Positions 46,913 to 57,391 of a stretch of 64,000 bases of DNA are shown in pieces (position 1 is the stretch's first letter; every line of letters begins with the position of its first letter). The notes beneath the pieces were generated by a model. The model saw nothing but the letters and a program-made list of their open reading frames with translations, was not told the origin of the DNA and did not search any database. The translations under genes were made by a program, and so were the position numbers. The stretch is from Collybiopsis luxurians FD-317 M1 (taxonomy: Eukaryota > Basidiomycota > Agaricomycetes > Agaricales > Omphalotaceae), in NCBI GenBank assembly GCA_000827265.1, contig KN834851.1, positions 101,124-165,123 of the forward strand. Reading direction: 5' to 3'.

Positions 46913-47728
46913 ATGTCTTCTTACAGTGTCGGTATCAAGTCTTCTAGGACTGACCAGCGGGCAGACCAGCGTCTTTTGGCCAAATTGTCCCCGGTCCAAC
47001 GTCCATATCCTCTAAACGCAGTCTGTACCCGTCCAATTCCCAATTCTTACTGGGCAACTCCTTTGCTTCTGGCTTGCGAGTATCCCTGGTCCCCAAAGAG
47101 CTTCAAAAAACCCAAGCTCGACGCTCTTCTCAAAGCTGGTGTGCGCACTTTTATCGACCTCACCGAATGCGGAGAACTCTCCCCTTATTCCGCTATCCTC
47201 TCTGGGCGTGCTGCTATGCTAGGAATTGACCCTGCTTGCATCGAGTACCACAATTTTCCTATCCGTGACCGTTCATTACCACAGAGTGTCGAATACATGA
47301 ATTCTGTTCTTGATGTTCTGCGTGATAATGAAACTCGGGGAAGGATCAGTGCCGTTCATTGTCGAGGTGGCATTGGTCGTACCGGTATGGTTGTCGGCTG
47401 TTGGCTCGTCCAGTCGGGCATTGCCAAGGACGGTGATGAGGCATTGCGAATCATCGCCAAGGAATGGTGCACTGTCGAGAAATGTAAACGCTTCCCGCAT
47501 AGCCCAGAGACAGGACCTCAGTTCGAGTTTGTGCAAAGCTGGATCCGAAGGGATCAGTGTTGTGCTGGTTCGTACATGATCAGTTACTTGGGACATCCGC
47601 TGACGTCTTGTATTAACAGATTCCAGCAGTCGAGTTACGTTGCCAGCCATCCAAGCATCTGCCTAATCGTTTTTTCTCTTTTGTTTTTTGTTATTTGGGT
47701 GAGATCCTCCACTCTCGATGCTACCTGA
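46913..47728 (+). CDS. Dual-specificity-type protein phosphatase (Cys-x5-Arg) with hydrophobic tail
   Basis: An ATG 78 bp after a TATA box opens a protein with the signature HCRGGIGRTG, giving catalytic Cys150 and Arg156. The likely general acid is Asp in the NFPIRDRSLPQ segment. The upstream RTFIDLTECGE is typical of this group. It hydrolyses phosphomonoesters, probably on protein Tyr/Ser/Thr. Interval 47557-47619 (63 nt, no stop, GTGTTG and ACAG borders, attaac branch site) may be an intron or may be read through. Lengths are 250 aa if spliced and 271 aa if not. The C-terminus has a stretch ICLIVFSLLFFVIW that could be a tail anchor, placing the enzyme on an internal membrane. Confidence 0.82.
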   Translation: MSSYSVGIKSSRTDQRADQRLLAKLSPVQRPYPLNAVCTRPIPNSYWATPLLLACEYPWSPKSFKKPKLDALLKAGVRTFIDLTECGELSPYSAILSGRAAMLGIDPACIEYHNFPIRDRSLPQSVEYMNSVLDVLRDNETRGRISAVHCRGGIGRTGMVVGCWLVQSGIAKDGDEALRIIAKEWCTVEKCKRFPHSPETGPQFEFVQSWIRRDQCCAGSYMISYLGHPLTSCINRFQQSSYVASHPSICLIVFSLLFFVIWVRSSTLDAT

Positions 47729-48662
47729 ACACGCTCAATTCTTTTCTTGCCTCTAGGTCTTCTTGCCGTTGCATGACTGTCGTACGATTTAGGGGCAGAT
47801 TCATCTATCCCCGTCTATACCCCATTTAGACGCGTTCTCTACCATCACGATCTATCCTACATACGTATCATTTCTTGCCTAATGCATGTAGTTATTGCAG
47901 AGGGGGTATCCACAGTAATGACAGCGATGACAGTACTTAGTGCAACGCCGGTCGTTGTTCTTAATACGTCTATTTCATTGTATTTTCTACAACCTTTTTT
48001 TTCTATCATTGTATAGTACAAGTAACGCAGACCCACGGACCTTTTGCATTTCTTTTGTCTATTCTTTAGCTTTGGAGCTTGGACTTCCGTATCGCATTCG
48101 ATCAATTACTTTGAAGACGATCAACGCGTGCTTGGAAGCCCAAAAACACACCGCAGTAGTGCTTGTGCTTCACCCCACCTCCCCGAGGGTTGCCGCGTTT
48201 TTCATTCTAACTTCTGACGCTGGTGGGATCAGCGCTTTTCCTTCTTTTCTTCCTTACCTTGTTAGGGTTCTTCAGGGAGTGAAGGGAATGTGCTCTACGT
48301 ATGACAGTGGGTAACATTAATTGACAGCTTTTTTCGAGGTTCAACGCTGTGCGTAGTTAAAGTATAATATATTATTACAGTAAATGACTCAGAGCTGTCT
48401 CGCTCCCTGAGCTTTCTGCTTTCCTACATGAGTTCAGAAATCTGCTTCTGAGAACAGAATGCAATGATCAATTGTACGCTCGTTGTTCATTGTTCTCAAA
48501 AGCGGGAGATGCTCAATTGGACGCGTTCCGAACGCGTGTCCATGTGCGCGACGTGGGAACCACTATCGTCATTCATCATCGTCCCATCATTGCGTGTCGT
48601 GTCGTGTGCCGACAAGCAAACTCGCAAGCTCCGATTCTCCTTTTCTTCGGTCAACATCCAAC
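47729..48662. other. Intergenic region before the ChaC-like gene
   Basis: No gene supported. Open frames at 47940-48314 and 48472-48712 have no ATG in good position and no known domain. It probably includes the 3' end of the phosphatase transcript and the next promoter. Confidence 0.4.
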
Positions 48663-50591
48663 ATGCCGTTCACAGTATTCGGTTATGGATCGCTTATCTT
48701 CAAGGTAAGTAAGTGCAATTCAAAAAAGCATGTTCCACTTCAAGTCCATGGACATGGACATGAGGATTCTGCGTGTATCTTTCTGTCGACGCAAGCTCAA
48801 AGGGTTGATTGTATAATTGATATCAATATTATCATCCCAATATCAGCCCCGACACCCCTCCCATTTTTTTTCCCGAGTCAAATTGAATTGAACTGAACTG
48901 AACTTGAAACCATGGACAGCCTCCACCTCATGTTGCTTCCGAAGGTATGTACATGTACATTGCAGTCGTATCTGTGCTTCTTTATTGTTATCACTATATT
49001 CATTTCTTCGTCGTCTTCCTTTTTTTTTTTTTTCATGTTCTTCTTCTTGTAAGATGGGGTTCTCTTCGCTTGATCGCTCGCTCGCTTGGATACTGAATTT
49101 TTTTTCGGTATTTTTTGTCTTTGCAATCTGTCATGTCTTATCTTTATATCATCCTCATTCAACTGGCTCACTGACTGCACCTTGCCGCATTGCTGCTGCT
49201 TGCGATGACAACCAATAGTGCACGGTTTTCTGAAAGGATACGTCCGCAGATTCGCTCAGAAATCTCATGATCATCGTGGTACGCCCGAGGTGAGCTGCAA
49301 CACAATCGATTCTACCGTGATGAACGGGTCGTCAATCGATCCATCGTGAGGAGTCGCGGGGTACTAATTAATCATGGAAATCCTTCAATCTCTCTCCGAT
49401 CGGTCGATTTTTGTTTCCTGGAATTTTTTTTTTTTATGGAAAAAAAAATAGAAACCTGGACGCGTCGTTACATTGATTCATAAAGAAGAATGGGATATGT
49501 TTTCGGGATCGGTGGGTTCTTTGATAGACGTGTCTGTGTCTTCACTTTCTGACCGATCTGATTCTGGTCGTTGTCGATTGGGGGGTCAATAGGATGCGTT
49601 TCCCGATGAAGATATCGTGTGGGGTAAGTGGGGTGTTCTTCATTTTTGCTTCTCCAATCAGAGAACAAATCGCTTGTGTTGTGTCTTTGCTTGAGTGGTG
49701 GTTGGAAGTAATGCAATGATTTCCGTAGGTATTGCGTATACTATAGATCCAGCGCATGAAACGGAAGTGAGGGCCTATTTAGGTGAGTGTATGTGCTATC
49801 TTGAATTGAAGCAGTTACAGAGGAAGGCCTGCAGATTATCGGGAAAAGGTAATACAAAGAAAGTTGCGTCAACCGTAGTTAACGTCTCTCTAGGATGGAT
49901 ACACACTAGAGAAAGTCGATGTATGGGGCGTTGACTCGAATGGGGAGGAGAAGGTTGTACAACATGGGGTACGTACTCTACTGATTTACCGATAAGAAAT
50001 TGAAAAGCTAAATGGCACGGCCGCTGACTCTTAGGTGCATGTACATGCTATTTCACAACTTATACATTTTCGATTGAGCTGACATATAAGCTGCTTTTTG
50101 GTGGGAGTAGTGCTACGTCGGTCGGAACGACAATCCTTCATTCAGTATGAAAAACGAGCTACTTTTTTTTTCAACACGATACACGGTTATAATTTCGATT
50201 CCTCCCTTTCTTTTTTGACAGTTGGCTCTGAGCCGCTAGATGATCTCGCGTATAAGATATGGGAGTCTGTAGGTCCGTCAGGACCTAACAAGGCGAATGT
50301 ACATGCTGCCAGAATTCCCCTTCCAAAGCTCGCTCACTTACAATACATAATAAATTTGATCCATCCACATTGCTTCATAGGAATACTTTTACAATCTTGT
50401 AGAAGCAGTTCGTAAGCTATCGCCGGAGTCGCACGACTCCCATTTGTATGCCCTGGAGGTACGTCCGCGTTGTGATGGTTTTTTTTTTCTTCCGGTAATG
50501 ACACACCTTCGCTTGATGTGTTTTACTAATCTAGACGAGGATCAGAGCTCTAGATCGGGGTGTGGGTGTGGGTGGTGGAGAGGTAGCTTAA
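48663..50591 (+). CDS. ChaC-like gamma-glutamylcyclotransferase (12 exons)
   Basis: Exons: 48663-48704, 48920-48944, 49219-49289, 49452-49511, 49593-49623, 49729-49782, 49835-49848, 49895-49969, 50111-50144, 50222-50292, 50381-50458, 50535-50591. Phases agree and give 203 aa. The N-terminus FTVFGYGSLIF holds the substrate-binding Tyr-Gly-Ser-Leu motif (8-11). FLKGYVRRFAQKSHDHRGTP, VWGIAYTI and DYREK with the probable catalytic Glu98 follow, then YVGRNDNPSF and GPSGPNK. ChaC enzymes cleave cytosolic glutathione to 5-oxoproline and Cys-Gly, so the role is glutathione turnover. The gene is split into very small exons (14, 25, 31 and 34 nt). The intron after PNK appears to start with GC; using the GT six bases later would add Ala-Asn. 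Confidence 0.88.
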
Positions 50592-50862
50592 TAGATTGTT
50601 AGTTATTGCTAAAACAATCGACTCCTACAATATTTGCTTCCCCAGCGGGACTCAGATTTCATAGAAGACGAAGAATGAATCCACTAAAAGTATATACGTA
50701 AAACAATTCACAGATGACTTTCATTAGTTCGAAATTTAATTCGTGATCCAGGTTTGTGGTGCATTCAATTTATGTTATCTTATCTCATCGGACTCACTGT
50801 GACGGACATTACTTAATTGAAACCTCCAACCTCCTCTTCTCGCTCCAGGACTCACTGCAACC

Positions 50863-53272
50863 ATGAATCGCAGAATAGAGGTACTGAATCCTCACTAGAG
50901 CTTGTTGATGCCAAATACTGAAAATTATCCTCGGACAGACGCTAAAAAAGCGAGCTCTTTCCGGAAAAGAAGACTCCGATGATGCTCTTGAGAAACTAGC
51001 CTCTATTCTACTGGATAAGAAAGATAAAAGGACCTACTATGGCCTCATTCCCACTCTGTTACAGTCTTTATCCCGACATACCCCTCCTCCTTCGTTCGTC
51101 GGCCAAGTTCCTACCATCCCTTCCAATGGCAGACTCGTGTTCACCGTTCTCAAAGCCATTGAGTTAATCACATTCTCTACCTTGTACCAGGTACGCAGCG
51201 TCAACTCTGTACCTAGTCCTGCCGTTCTGCATTCCGTAAACACTGGTGCACGATGGCGTTATGGTTCGTACTCTTCGTCCGGAGCACCATCAAACCTCGT
51301 CTCCCACTGGCTGATTCCCTGGAGGACTTTGAACTTGAAGTTTTTGAAGGGTTTCTTGGGTTATTTTCAGGCCTTCTTTGGCCCGGTATCATCTCTTCTT
51401 CTGATATAGCCAACACTCCTGGCGTTGCAGATGTGGTCTTTAATCTCCCCATATACGCTCTTACTATTCGTTCTCCATCGAGGCCAATAAATGTCCAGGA
51501 TATTTACCTCGTGGCCTTCACTCTCGCTGACTTATTCGACTCTCCGCACAGCGGACAGCCAGATGGATGGGAAGATTTTTGCACTAGGTTTGGTACTCAG
51601 CATCTTAAGGTGACTAAACCAAAGACCTGCGATGGGATCGCTCAAGTCCTGGTGCAGCTCTGTCAGGAGCGAGCTCTCAATTGGAAAGCTCTTCATTACT
51701 GGCTGCGTATCTTACGTTGGACCGGACGCTCTGTCACGTTTGTGCTAAAGTTGGTGCAGCGTAGGGCAGTGTACTTTTTGACGCACCTTTTGGTCCGTGT
51801 TAGCAGACACATCAACAGTCATGGCGGTGCTGCCGCTATGAAGGATCTTCATGTGTCCGGAGTATGGGTGATGGGTGTAGTATGTTTAGAGTATGCGGTT
51901 CGTAGTGGGGGATTTGACAGTGTTATTCTTGCCCTTGAAACGGGACTTCTACCAGCCCTTTGGCGAGTTGCCGTGGCTTTTGAACGATATGGAAACGACG
52001 ATCAATTCACGGCAGTACATTTTTACGGGGGCTCGCTCGATAACATTGCAGCCCATTCCATGTATCGCTCCGTACAGAAAGTCCTCGTCAAAATCCTTCA
52101 TAAACCGCTATTCAGTGACGCAAGCGTTCAAGAGTATTTGGACGAATCTGCGGAATTGGAAAGCACCTGGCGTGCGTTCAAAGAAGTAGTCGACAGACGG
52201 GTCAGGTTGAAAAATCAATTTGAAGTGAACAGCGGTCTTTATTATTGCTCTTATCCGAAGGTAAGTAAGAGGGGGTGATTCTGGTTCCCCTTAGTGGTAG
52301 ACATTTTGATAAGATTTCACGTAGTGTACGACTCCACCTACCTCAAAGTTCCGCCGCTGCGCAGGATGTTTGACAGCATTTTATTGCAGTGTTGAGTGTC
52401 AAAAAACTGACTGGAAAGAAGGAAAGCATAAGCAATTCTGTGTTCAAGTTTCTCGAAGAAATTCTGGTAAGATTTTCTTATTGCTGCCACCAGTTCATAT
52501 AGGTTCACCGTTTTCTTCAGAAGGTTACTCTCGCTGCACGGAAGATCGAGATATAGAATTTCAAACGTGGATTGTCAAAGCAGAGCTCTGGGCTATTCGC
52601 GAGAAGCTCCTGGAACGGCAGATTGCGTATCGCAGACAACATCCGAATGAACGATCGTCTATCCTCGTCAACACAGTCGACTTTCGAAATATGAATTATC
52701 AGGATAGCATCGAAGCTTTATCACTTGATGAAGCAGAGGATTACAGCCCAAATGTAGAGTACAGTGGTGGCGGTTGGAGGGATATCCTGTCCGATTTTAA
52801 GAAACTTCGACGGACAGACAAAGATGTCGGACCAGTTGTAGTTGTTACTTTACCTCGCACCAAAGTTTTCCATCAGGTTGGGTTGATCCTGCGCAATCCT
52901 GACGACGAGCTAGTGGAATCTCGGAGCAGACGAGGGAAGCAGTTTGTTGATAACAGGGCCATAGAACCGAAGCCAAATCATATTTTCAGCGACCCAGATT
53001 TGTTCGCGGAATTGTTCCCAGAATCCTTTGGCGATTATGATGAAGATGATGACGATTGGCTCGACGACCTGCTGCCGCACCAGGGTGACTTGGAAGCGGA
53101 ACAGCATGAAGAACACTCGCCTTCTGGGCCGAAATCTCTCCCTAGCTCCCAGAGTATAGGATCGGAGTCTGCTCAATCTGGCGTGTCAAATTCCAGACCG
53201 AGCAACAGGGCTCCAACATCAACAGCCGAATCGTTACCTGGGTTGCGAGGCTTTTTTAACAAGCGAAAATGA
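50863..53272 (+). CDS. MYND zinc-finger protein (5 or 6 exons)
   Basis: The ATG at 50863 begins a small first exon (50863-50880), then 50939-51190, 51217-52260, 52325-52466 and 52521-53272. The model gives 735 aa. A long helical N-terminal region of about 440 residues precedes a MYND finger made across the intron 52261-52324 (Cys-x4-Cys, then CAGC, YCSVECQ, TDW and HKQFC). An acidic segment (DYDEDDDDWLDD) and a Ser-rich tail follow. The intron 52467-52520 is 54 nt and stop-free but well bordered (GTAAGA and TTCAG). MYND fingers bind Pro-rich partner peptides. No SET domain is present. The join near 51190-51253 is uncertain, because only a 26-nt intron (51191-51216) keeps the frame with the bordering exons. 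Confidence 0.75.
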
Positions 53273-53710
53273 TTTCTAGCAAGTTAGTTATCCTGTGCAT
53301 GTGTAAGATATGGATTTAGCGGGATTGGGGCTGGTTGGGATTGGTATGGGAGGTACATATATGAGATCCGCTAATTGATCCAGTTAGCTTGGCGTTCGAG
53401 GTGATGCGACAGATAGGCTCAGCGGCTGTGCCCATCATTTTTTTTCTGCTGAACACTTCGTCGATCTCAGCCGCCCCTCGGACAGCAATCCAGCTTCACT
53501 CTTGAGCCTAGCCTCCTGGTGAAGCACGAAACAATTTTCAAGCATACTTAATACTTAACTTGAGGTCACACAAGAGAAGTTTCAGGAGAAAGGCTTACAA
53601 AACTACCGGCGTCGACGCAATTCAGGCTTCAGTCCAACCGTTTCAGCCGTTTCAGGTTGAATTAAGTGCCCTCTGTGATATTCATCAGTGCGATTGGGCG
53701 GCATCGAGGG
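53273..53710. other. Intergenic region before the repeat-exon gene
   Basis: No supported gene. A minus-strand open frame of 68 codons (53603-53809) lacks an ATG and overlaps the TATA region of the next gene. Confidence 0.4.
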
Positions 53711-53717
53711 TATAAAA
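53711..53717 (+). promoter_or_regulatory. TATA box of the repeat-exon gene
   Basis: TATAAAA lies 112 bp upstream of the ATG at 53823. Confidence 0.65.
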
Positions 53718-53822
53718 GGATGTGCCCAGTCATCTGGATTCTTTGCTCTGGATAGCCCCCACCCCCCATATCCGACACTGTAGTACTTGTTGATCAAGTC
53801 CCAAGACACAGAATTCTCGGAA

Positions 53823-55787
53823 ATGATGTTCTCGCTCCCTAAATTCCAATTCCAATTCGTGTTCTTCCTCTGCTTTGGTTACTTCCTGAGTGCTTTAGCG
53901 GCTCCGATTCGTAAAAGGGATGGTGAGAATCCCACGCGCTCCTGTGTCGAGGTCCGAGCTTGAGAGCTTACATGGGCATTCGTTTAGCGACAACCACAAC
54001 TCCGGCAGTGAGCACCACAACCAGCTGGGGCGCTTGTACGTCTCCGAAGTTGAATCGAGAGCTTTATTGTGTCCTGACATTGAACCTACAGCGGGTGCAG
54101 TAACAATGATATCAGCTTCGGGCGGGTCACTCTTAACTCTGGCATCGACAGGGTCTACGACTGTAATCGGCTCATCAACTTATACGGTCACTCCGACTCC
54201 GTCTGTTAGTACATCAACCAGCTGGGGTGCCTGTGCGTTATATTTTGTTATTCTTACATTTAAGTAACCACTCATCAGCCCTTTCGCCTCTAGCTGGAGC
54301 AATAACAATGATATCAGCTTCTGGCGGATCACTATTAACTCTGGCACCGACTGGGTCGACGACCGTAATTGGCCCATCCACGTACACAGTTGCGTCGACA
54401 CCGTCTGTCAGTACATCAACTAGCTGGGGTGCTTGTATGTTATCTGGCAGTCCTTCAAGTCGAGTAAAAACAAACTTATTCTCTTTCAGCTGGGGCAGTA
54501 ACAATGATATCGCCTTCAGGCGGATCGCTGTTGACTCTGGCAACTAGTGGATCAACCACTGTTGTCGGTTCCTCCACATATACAGTTGCACCGAGTCCAT
54601 CTGTCAGTACGACAACCAGTTGGGGTGCTTGTATGTTCTCTCCTTACCCTCTGATGAAAGTAGTCTGAAAATCGCCTCTTTCAGCCGGGGCAGTAACGAT
54701 GATATCGCCCTCCGGCGGGTCACTCCTGACTTTGGCAACGAGTGGATCTACTACTGCTATTGGTACTGCTACATATACCGTCGCTCCAACTTCGTCTGCC
54801 AGCACAACCACTAGCTGGGACTACTGTGAGGATTTTTCATGACCACGATCGCAATGGAATCTAATGTTCCGCGATGAAAAAGGGGGACATCCCCTAACGA
54901 TAGTTCAGGATGGCTCTGCTTCCTTGACGCTTGCGTCTACTGGCTCGACCACCGTCGTCGGAACCAACACGTATACTGTTGGGCCGATACCTTCTACCAG
55001 CACGACTACGTCTTGGGATATCTGTGAGTGATTGCATTTTTTCGGTCTACGTTCAGTGATATATACTCGCCCTTTACAGCTGGCGCGCCTGTAACGCTGG
55101 TATCAATATCAGGAGGACCTCAGATCACTGTGGCAGCAACTGGTTCCCCGACGGTCATCAACGGAGCTACCTATACTGTCGCTGCCCCATCTTCTTCGGT
55201 CTCCTCAACCGGCTGGAACTCTGGTGAGTTCGGTATTCCATGACAAATTTTCGAGCCTCTGACGTAGTCAATTTGGCTTCAGTTACTACGAGCACAAGCT
55301 GGGGAGCGAGTATGTCTTTCCATCGCTTCCTGGTCTATGCGATGTCTTACTAAATAAATATGTGAATATTCAGCCGGACCCGTTACGATGGTATCTACAA
55401 TTGGCGCCACGCCCTCAGTCAGCAGTTCAACTACCTGGGGACCTTGTAAGTCCATTCATTGATGTGCGTCTTTCTTCGAGTCTGATAGTTTCCTTGAAAG
55501 CTGGTGCAACCACCTTCATCTCCGTTTCTGGATCTCCGCCGCTTCCCCTCGCGACTAGTGGCTTCCAGACAATCATCGGTAGCTCAACGTACACGATTGC
55601 GACGTCATTTGCTTCTTCTTCAGTAGCTCATAAGTAAGCGATACCGTTCTTTCGGGAAAATTTCGTTGCCTAACATTTATTCGTCAGGAGCTCTGCTGGC
55701 TCCGTACGTCCTCTGGGTTTCACCGCTATTTCAACGGGCCTTCTCGCTGTAATCATGAGCACATTATTCGGAGGATTCATTGCATGA
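53823..55787 (+). CDS. Secreted Ser/Thr-rich protein made of tandemly duplicated exons, GPI-like tail (12 exons)
   Basis: Exons: 53823-53922, 53988-54035, 54092-54232, 54294-54434, 54490-54630, 54685-54825, 54904-55023, 55080-55223, 55283-55309, 55374-55445, 55501-55633, 55688-55787. Total 435 aa. Exon 1 gives a signal peptide (FVFFLCFGYFLSALA) ending near a Lys-Arg site. Four exons are exactly 141 nt, and each encodes one 47-residue module: GAVTMIS, GGSLLTLA, STTVIGSSTYTV, then a Ser/Thr-rich linker and TSWGA. Shorter or diverged versions follow. All the inner introns lie in phase 1, so modules can be added or lost without frame change. The C-terminus is a small linker, then a hydrophobic end (LLAVIMSTLFGGFIA) as in GPI-anchor signals. 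No catalytic motif or known family was recognised. A cell-wall or adhesion role is inference. Confidence 0.82.
54092..55633 (+). repeat. Tandem exon-intron repeat array, unit about 195-200 bp
   Basis: Exon starts are spaced 202, 196, 195, 219 and 176 bp apart over the first six modules. Both the exon (141 nt in the first four) and a following intron of 54-78 nt are repeated. Exon identity between modules is far higher than intron identity. Partial units of 27 and 72 nt at 55283-55309 and 55374-55445 keep only the ends of the module. Confidence 0.85.
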
Positions 55788-55969
55788 ATTTATGTACATT
55801 TCTGATGTACATGTTATATTTGGAAAGAAATTCTTAACTCTCGTACCCTGCTCGAACCTACTATGAGTTTAACGAAGGCCGGTGGGAAAAAATGATCACA
55901 CCGGGTCGGACGAATCGAATTGACTCCCTTTGACATCATTCATTTCTGGGTTCTTATCTTACCACCACC

Positions 55970-57214
55970 ATGACATCAAAACTTTCCATTTCTTCTACGG
56001 TCAAACTATCGACGGGCAAGTTGAATACAGCATGAAGATGATTAATATCTCATACCGTTTGAATATTGCACTAGGTTATCTTATGCCCGTTCTAGGGTTT
56101 GGAGTCTACAAGAATTATGATGCAAGATCTTCTTGTTTGGAAGCCTTCAACGCTGGCTACAGGCAAGTTTCGGAATTATTGACAAAATAGATTTCTTGTA
56201 TCTATGCTTCCATCAGGCACGTTGATAGTGCGCAAATGTACCAGAACGAAGCAGCTGTCGGACAGGCAGTTCGCGAAAGCGGGATCGATAGGTCTCAGCT
56301 CTTTATCAGTAAGAAATTCCCCCAATCAATACGTTGAAGCTTTGTGACGACCCCGTTCGTTCTGCACTCTTTTTCTTAAGCAACCAAATGTGGATCTAGA
56401 CATCATGGCTACGAGAGCACCTTAAAGGGTGTTGACGAATCTCTAGCCAAGTTTCAATTAGGTACCGTAATGATATGTCTCAGTCAGTTCGATATCTGAC
56501 TGCGAAATGCGAACAGACTACGTGGATCTCTTCCTCATCCACGACCCTCTTTCCGGTTCAGAAAAACGTCTCGCGACGTACAAGGCTTTGCTGGAGTGCA
56601 AAGCTGCTGGAAAAATAAGAACCGTTGGCGTCTCGAACTAGTACGTGTGTTCTTTCAAAGCTACAAGGAAAATAGACAAATTATAATAAACAGTAATGTC
56701 CACCACCTCGAAGAAATCAAAAGCAGTGGATATGAGTTGCCGGCGGTGAACCAACTGGAGATCCACCCATTTTGTCAGCAAAAGCCTATCGTCGATTACT
56801 GTGTGAAGAATTCCATCCTAGTCCAAGCGTATTGCCCAATCGTTCGCGGAAAGTTGGATCATGAAGTGTTCACTTCCATCGCTGCTAAGGTTAAGTTAAA
56901 TCCAGCAGTTTCAATAAGCTTTCATCCTAACGGTAATGATACCCAGCATAAACGCGATCCGGCGCAAATCTTAATCCGGTGGTCTCTCCAGAAAGGGTGT
57001 GTATTTTCTTTCCATCTCCCAACACTCGGCTGCATTAACATCTACTTTCTTTGGTAGCTACGTGCCACTTCCCAAGAGTGCTACTCCGTCCCGTATCCAC
57101 TCTAATGCTCAAGTCTTTGATTTCGAGCTGGACGCTGAGGACATTTCCCGCATCGATGGACTGGATCAAGGTGAAAATGGCGCGATTAGCTGGAATCCCG
57201 TTAATGCTCCCTAA
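55970..57214 (+). CDS. Aldo/keto reductase, small AKR type (8 exons)
   Basis: Exons: 55970-56015, 56075-56162, 56217-56308, 56381-56461, 56517-56640, 56694-56889, 56947-56996, 57058-57214. Total 277 aa, normal for short AKRs. Catalytic tetrad by motif: Asp48 and Tyr53 in HVDSAQMYQNE, Lys78 in FITTKCG, His111 in FLIHDP. Further motifs are VGVSNY, NQLEIHPF, the QILIRW strand and LPKSATPSRI near the NADPH site. It reduces aldehydes or ketones with NADPH; the substrate cannot be read from sequence. Introns 1 and 2 start with GCAAGT instead of GT. The intron 56890-56946 is 57 nt, stop-free, with a ctaac branch site. The gene starts only 182 bp after the repeat-exon gene and converges with the CNNM gene. 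Confidence 0.9.
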
Positions 57215-57391
57215 CATTTGATGATCTTCCCCGAATGATGGATCGTCCTAAATGATGTAATAAGCATATGTACTGATACCGAGACCAATCTATGTCAAAG
57301 CTGTCCATACCGAATTTCCTTTTCTGAATATGTGTTGGCAGTTAACAGCGCAGAGGAAAAAGGTAGGTCTATTGGTACTCTATAGCTACAC

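Noticed and set aside
47940..48314. Plus-strand frame of 124 codons between phosphatase and ChaC-like genes
   Set aside because: It begins with GTG, contains no ATG that would leave a sizeable product and shows no domain.
53603..53809. Minus-strand frame of 68 codons with varied composition between the MYND and repeat-exon genes
   Set aside because: It has no ATG, no splice partner and overlaps the TATA region and leader of the plus-strand gene.
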